The notes below the pieces were generated by a model. That model was given only the letters and a program-made list of their open reading frames with translations. It searched no databases and was not told where the DNA came from. Shown piece after piece: positions 61,273 through 64,000 of a stretch of 64,000 nt of DNA (within the stretch, counting starts at the first letter, position 1; every line of letters starts with the position of its first letter). This DNA is from Erythrobacter aureus. Lineage in GTDB: Bacteria; Pseudomonadota; Alphaproteobacteria; Sphingomonadales; Sphingomonadaceae. The stretch covers positions 2,520,501-2,584,500 of the forward strand of contig NZ_CP031357.1 in the NCBI RefSeq assembly GCF_003355455.1, in the 5' to 3' direction. The position numbers and the translations under genes were made by a program.

Positions 61273-61301
61273 CCCCTAGCGCCGCGCGCGCGCGCGGGCA
61301 A
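61273..61301 (-). promoter_or_regulatory. Candidate ndk promoter with alternating CG spacer
   Basis: On the minus strand TTGCCC (61301-61296), 17 bases made almost entirely of alternating G and C, and TAGGGG (61278-61273). Predicted start about 40 bases before the ATG. Same form as before rpmF and atpH. Confidence 0.5.
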
Positions 61302-61304
61302 GAA

Positions 61305-61838
61305 TCATTCTAGACCACGACCGATCGAAAGCTGCGCCGTGGTAACCTCGCCTTCGCGGGTCGCGGTGAAGGAAAAGCTGGTGCCATCGCCCGCCTCGCC
61401 CCCGATCATGGTCATCGGGCCGCTCTGGATCGAGGTGGCGACGTCCACCCCTGCGGCTTCTGCCTGCTTGCGGTAATAGGAGACCATGTCCTCGAGTGGA
61501 GCTTCGCTTTCCAGGTCGAGCAGAACCAGCAGCCCGCCGGCCTGCTCGACGCGGGTGTTGTTGACGATCCTCGCACCAGGATAAACCGCAAAGCCGGCGG
61601 GCAGCGCGACCGGCACGCTCTCGCCCGAACGCATGGTGGTGGTCGTGCCGTCATCGTCGGTGTAGCGAGCGCGGGTTTCCCCGGTCGCGGCGTCGATATC
61701 GTAGGAACCGCGCGCAGCAGTCTCCTCCTCGGCAGCGGTGGGGTTTTCACCACCACGGTTCTCAGTCCCGCACCCGGCGAGCGAAAGGGTCGCAATTGCA
61801 TAGGTGGCAAGGCGCGCGGTGCGGACAGAACGTTTCAT
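61305..61838 (-). CDS. Putative lipoprotein, unknown function
   Basis: A 177-residue protein with a lipoprotein signal (YAIATLSLAGCG, Cys23), an acidic linker, and a C-terminal alpha/beta domain (VALPAGFAVYPGARIVNNTR, then DMVSYYRKQAEAAGVDVATS). The second part recalls small periplasmic binding or YbbR-like folds, without certainty. It lies between holC and ndk on the same strand. Confidence 0.7.
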   Translation of the reverse strand: MKRSVRTARLATYAIATLSLAGCGTENRGGENPTAAEEETAARGSYDIDAATGETRARYTDDDGTTTTMRSGESVPVALPAGFAVYPGARIVNNTRVEQAGGLLVLLDLESEAPLEDMVSYYRKQAEAAGVDVATSIQSGPMTMIGGEAGDGTSFSFTATREGEVTTAQLSIGRGLE

Positions 61839-61872
61839 GTTCCATCGACCCACGAGACGCGGAGTGGTTCCG

Positions 61873-62319
61873 TCAGGCCCCTTCGCGCCAGGCGCCGTTC
61901 TGATCCTGCTTGTTGATGCGGTTGTCGATGGCGTTCTCCTTCGCGAAGCGGCGCCAGAGCTCGGCAGCCGCATCGCGTCGGGCCGCATCGAACAACAGAA
62001 GGACTCGCTCGAAGCCGAGGGCCTCATCGCGCCAGACGCCATCGGCAATTAGCAGCATACGCGCATCGTTGGGCGCGGTGCAGCTTTCAGAGAGCAAGAT
62101 CGGCTGGCGCGCATCGTGCGGGCCGCCTGCCAGGCCGTTGGCAAGAAAAGTCGCGCCGCCTTGCTGCCAAAGAACCCTGGAAAGGTGCTGCCGCTGCGCT
62201 TCGTCCTCGCTGACCACAACCAGCCGCTCGCCCGCCTGCAACACTTTGCGCGCGAGCTTGGCGACTGTGACATCGACCGGATCGCGGCTGAGCTGGTAGA
62301 AATCGACGCGGGTGGTCAT
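61873..62319 (-). CDS. holC: DNA polymerase III chi subunit
   Basis: A 148-residue chi subunit: VDFYQLSRDPVDVTVAKLAR, RLVVVSEDEAQRQHLSRVLW and the PILL(S)ESCTAPNDA region are typical. Chi links the clamp loader to single-strand binding protein. It is downstream of pepA and the DUF2256 gene, and pepA-holC is a common gene pair. Confidence 0.92.
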   Translation of the reverse strand: MTTRVDFYQLSRDPVDVTVAKLARKVLQAGERLVVVSEDEAQRQHLSRVLWQQGGATFLANGLAGGPHDARQPILLSESCTAPNDARMLLIADGVWRDEALGFERVLLLFDAARRDAAAELWRRFAKENAIDNRINKQDQNGAWREGA

Positions 62320-62358
62320 TCTGGCTGCCCTATCGCCTTGCTACTTGGGGACACTTGC

Positions 62359-62517
62359 TCATCCTACCGCTCCGCCAATCGGGGAAGGCCTATTCCTCCG
62401 GCACCGCTCGGAACAGTATTTCACCTCGTCCCAGTCGCGTTCCCATTTCTTGCGCCAGGTGAACTCGAGGCTGCAGGCAAGACAGGCCTTCGAGGGCAGA
62501 TCGCCCTTCCTGCGCAT
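62359..62517 (-). CDS. DUF2256 small zinc-finger-like protein
   Basis: A 52-residue protein read from ATG 62517: MRRKGDLPSKACLACSLEF, then TWRKKWERDWDEVKYCSERC, ending NRPSPIGGAVG. The two pairs CLAC and CSERC make a likely zinc site; this is the DUF2256 pattern. GTG 62538 is an in-frame alternative start 9 bases after the pepA stop. As I recall, DUF2256 genes often sit beside FeS-type photolyase genes; here the photolyase is 29 kb away. Confidence 0.82.
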   Translation of the reverse strand: MRRKGDLPSKACLACSLEFTWRKKWERDWDEVKYCSERCRRNRPSPIGGAVG

Positions 62518-62547
62518 CTTGCCCGTGCCCTTGACCACCGTCCGTCG

Positions 62548-64000
62548 TCAGCCCTCCAGCGTGTCGCGAACGAAGCGGTCGACGAGGCGCACGCCATAGC
62601 CTGTCGCACCCTTGCCCCAGGTACGGCCCGGCTTGTCCGACCAGACCATGCCTGCCACATCGACATGCGCCCAAGGGGTATCGTTCTCGATGAAACGCTG
62701 CAGGAATTGTGCCGCCGTGATCGATCCGGCCGCCTTGCCGCCAATGTTCTTCATGTCCGCGATGGGCGAGTTGATGAGCTTGTCGTAGGCTGGCCCGATC
62801 GGCATCCGCCAGTTGCGGTCACCGGTGACCTCGCCCGCCTCGTGCAAATCCTTGGCCAGCTTGTCATCGTTCGAGAACACGCCGGCAAACTCGTTGCCGA
62901 GCGCAATGATCATCGCACCCGTGAGCGTCGCAAAATCGAGGATGCGCTCGGGCTGGAACTCTTTCTGCGTCCAGTGCAGTGCGTCGGCCAGCACCAGACG
63001 GCCTTCGGCATCGGTATTGAGCACCTCGATGGTCTGACCGCTCATCGACGTGACCACGTCGCCCGGGCGCTGCGCCTTGCCATCGGGCATGTTTTCGACC
63101 AGCCCCATCACGCCCACGACATTGGCCTGGGCCTTGCGCGAAACCAGTGTCAGCATGGCCCCGGCGACCGCGCCTGCGCCCCCCATGTCCCACTTCATAT
63201 CTTCCATGCCCGGCCCGGGCTTGATCGAAATGCCGCCGGTATCGAAAGTGACACCCTTGCCGACGAGCGCGGTCGGTGCGTCGCCAGGCTTTCCGCCATT
63301 CCAGCGGATCGCCAGAATCCGCGATTCACGTTCCGAACCAAGGCCCACGCCGAGCAGCGATCCCATGCCCAGCTTTTCCATGTCCGCTTCGTCGAGCACG
63401 ATCAGTTCGGCCCCGGTCCCTTCGAACCGATCCTGGCAGCGTTCCACGAAGCTTTCGGGATAGAGAATATTGGCGGGCTCCGTAATGAGCTGGCGCGTGA
63501 ATTCCACGCCCGTCGCGACATGGGCCATGTCGTCCCACGCTGCCTCGGCCTCCTCGGGCGCGCCGACAACGTGAACCGAAGCCAGCGTGACCTTCTGATC
63601 GTCCTTCATCTTCGTACGATAGACGTCATAGCGCCAGTTGCGCAGACGCAGACCGAGCAGCACGCACGCCGCCTCCTCGCCCGACAATCCGCTGTCCGAC
63701 AGGTCGAGTACAAGCTCCTCGTTCCCGCTCGACTGATACTTGGCGGCGAGCGCAGCCCCGGCCTTTTCCAGGTTGGCCAGGCGCGCTTCGTCGTTCTTGT
63801 CGCCCGCTCCGGCGATGGCCACACGCAAAACCTGCCCGTCGCGCTCGACGAAACCGTCGAAGATTTGTCCGGCATTGCCTTTGAAGCGCGCGGCTTCCAT
63901 GCCTTCGGTCATCGCCCTATCGAGACCGGCGGGGATCTTGCCCTTATCCGTGACTTGAGCAACAAGGCGCGCAACCTGCGGACGGGACTGGCTGAACTGA
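62548..64000 (-). CDS. pepA: Leucyl aminopeptidase (5' end outside window)
   Basis: A cytosolic M17 aminopeptidase of at least 484 residues; the frame is open to the window edge with Q-F-S-Q-S-R-P-Q-V-A at its N-terminal side, so only a few residues are missing. Metal-site motifs VGKGVTFDTGG and NTDAEGRLVLADAL are present, as are the hexamer residues around NWRMPIG. It removes N-terminal residues from peptides; the holC gene downstream is the usual neighbour. Confidence 0.95.
   Translation of the reverse strand, partial: QFSQSRPQVARLVAQVTDKGKIPAGLDRAMTEGMEAARFKGNAGQIFDGFVERDGQVLRVAIAGAGDKNDEARLANLEKAGAALAAKYQSSGNEELVLDLSDSGLSGEEAACVLLGLRLRNWRYDVYRTKMKDDQKVTLASVHVVGAPEEAEAAWDDMAHVATGVEFTRQLITEPANILYPESFVERCQDRFEGTGAELIVLDEADMEKLGMGSLLGVGLGSERESRILAIRWNGGKPGDAPTALVGKGVTFDTGGISIKPGPGMEDMKWDMGGAGAVAGAMLTLVSRKAQANVVGVMGLVENMPDGKAQRPGDVVTSMSGQTIEVLNTDAEGRLVLADALHWTQKEFQPERILDFATLTGAMIIALGNEFAGVFSNDDKLAKDLHEAGEVTGDRNWRMPIGPAYDKLINSPIADMKNIGGKAAGSITAAQFLQRFIENDTPWAHVDVAGMVWSDKPGRTWGKGATGYGVRLVDRFVRDTLEG

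Overview
The window is about 63-65% G+C, almost fully coding, and reads as chromosomal DNA of an alphaproteobacterium in the order Sphingomonadales, most likely family Erythrobacteraceae (Erythrobacter/Qipengyuania/Altererythrobacter type). This rests on gene content and order: mutY-dciA-DsbA-DsbA-smc, rpmF-plsX-fabH-ihfA-merR, an F1 cluster atpHAGDC without Fo genes, CobT, an FeS-type photolyase, many lipoproteins and ATGA/TGATG-coupled genes. It is an inference from recalled gene layouts, not a database result. No tRNA, rRNA, CRISPR array, prophage or complete insertion sequence was seen.

Layout. 0-7 kb: tail of a chemotaxis receptor, a FrnE-like DsbA/NudC/serine hydrolase cluster on the minus strand, then divergent mutY and dciA followed by two exported DsbA-like thioredoxins. 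7-15 kb: smc, a GGDEF membrane protein, and the minus-strand rpmF-plsX-fabH-ihfA-merR set (lipid synthesis plus nucleoid protein). 15-19 kb: small accessory genes (MAPEG, metallo-hydrolase, lipoprotein cytochrome, S24 repressor) and a two-gene unit behind a dense operator region. 19-28 kb: minus-strand aldehyde dehydrogenase, D-2-hydroxyacid dehydrogenase, RES protein, DUF559 protein, cysS, nitroreductase, GNAT, membrane protein, cobT and transaldolase. 28-41 kb: DUF4197, priA, the HxlR/azoreductase pair, photolyase, OmpA-like protein, succinate-semialdehyde-type dehydrogenase, PEP-mutase-like protein plus Ada, a membrane serine protease, one 449-bp gap, and a TauD-type dioxygenase. 41-46 kb: atpH-atpA-atpG-lipoprotein-atpD-atpC. 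46-64 kb: GT39-like membrane protein, prolyl oligopeptidase, PilZ-like protein, HNH protein, glmU, gph, SDR, DUF2794, cysE, HdaA-like protein, DUF2066-like protein, purM-purN (PurN fused to a YjbR domain), sulfotransferase, ndk, holC, DUF2256 and pepA (cut by the window end).

Most genes are ordinary housekeeping genes. The parts that deserve attention are: (1) the 17.9-18.1 kb control region, with two tandem palindromes beside an S24 repressor and a perfect GAAC-N7-GAAC box like an alphaproteobacterial LexA site ahead of two uncharacterised small genes; (2) a recurrent promoter form, TTGC-like -35, 17-bp spacer, TAGG-type -10, in front of rpmF, the atp operon and ndk; (3) apparent lesions: two one-base deletions in G runs (metallo-hydrolase, photolyase), one in-frame TAG near the start of a conserved small gene, and a CTG where a start codon is expected in an HNH gene. 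These may be real mutations or sequence errors. Further points are an orphan RES protein translationally coupled to a dehydrogenase in a cysS operon, a lipoprotein gene inside the ATP synthase operon, and an unexplained inverted-repeat structure in the only long non-coding gap.
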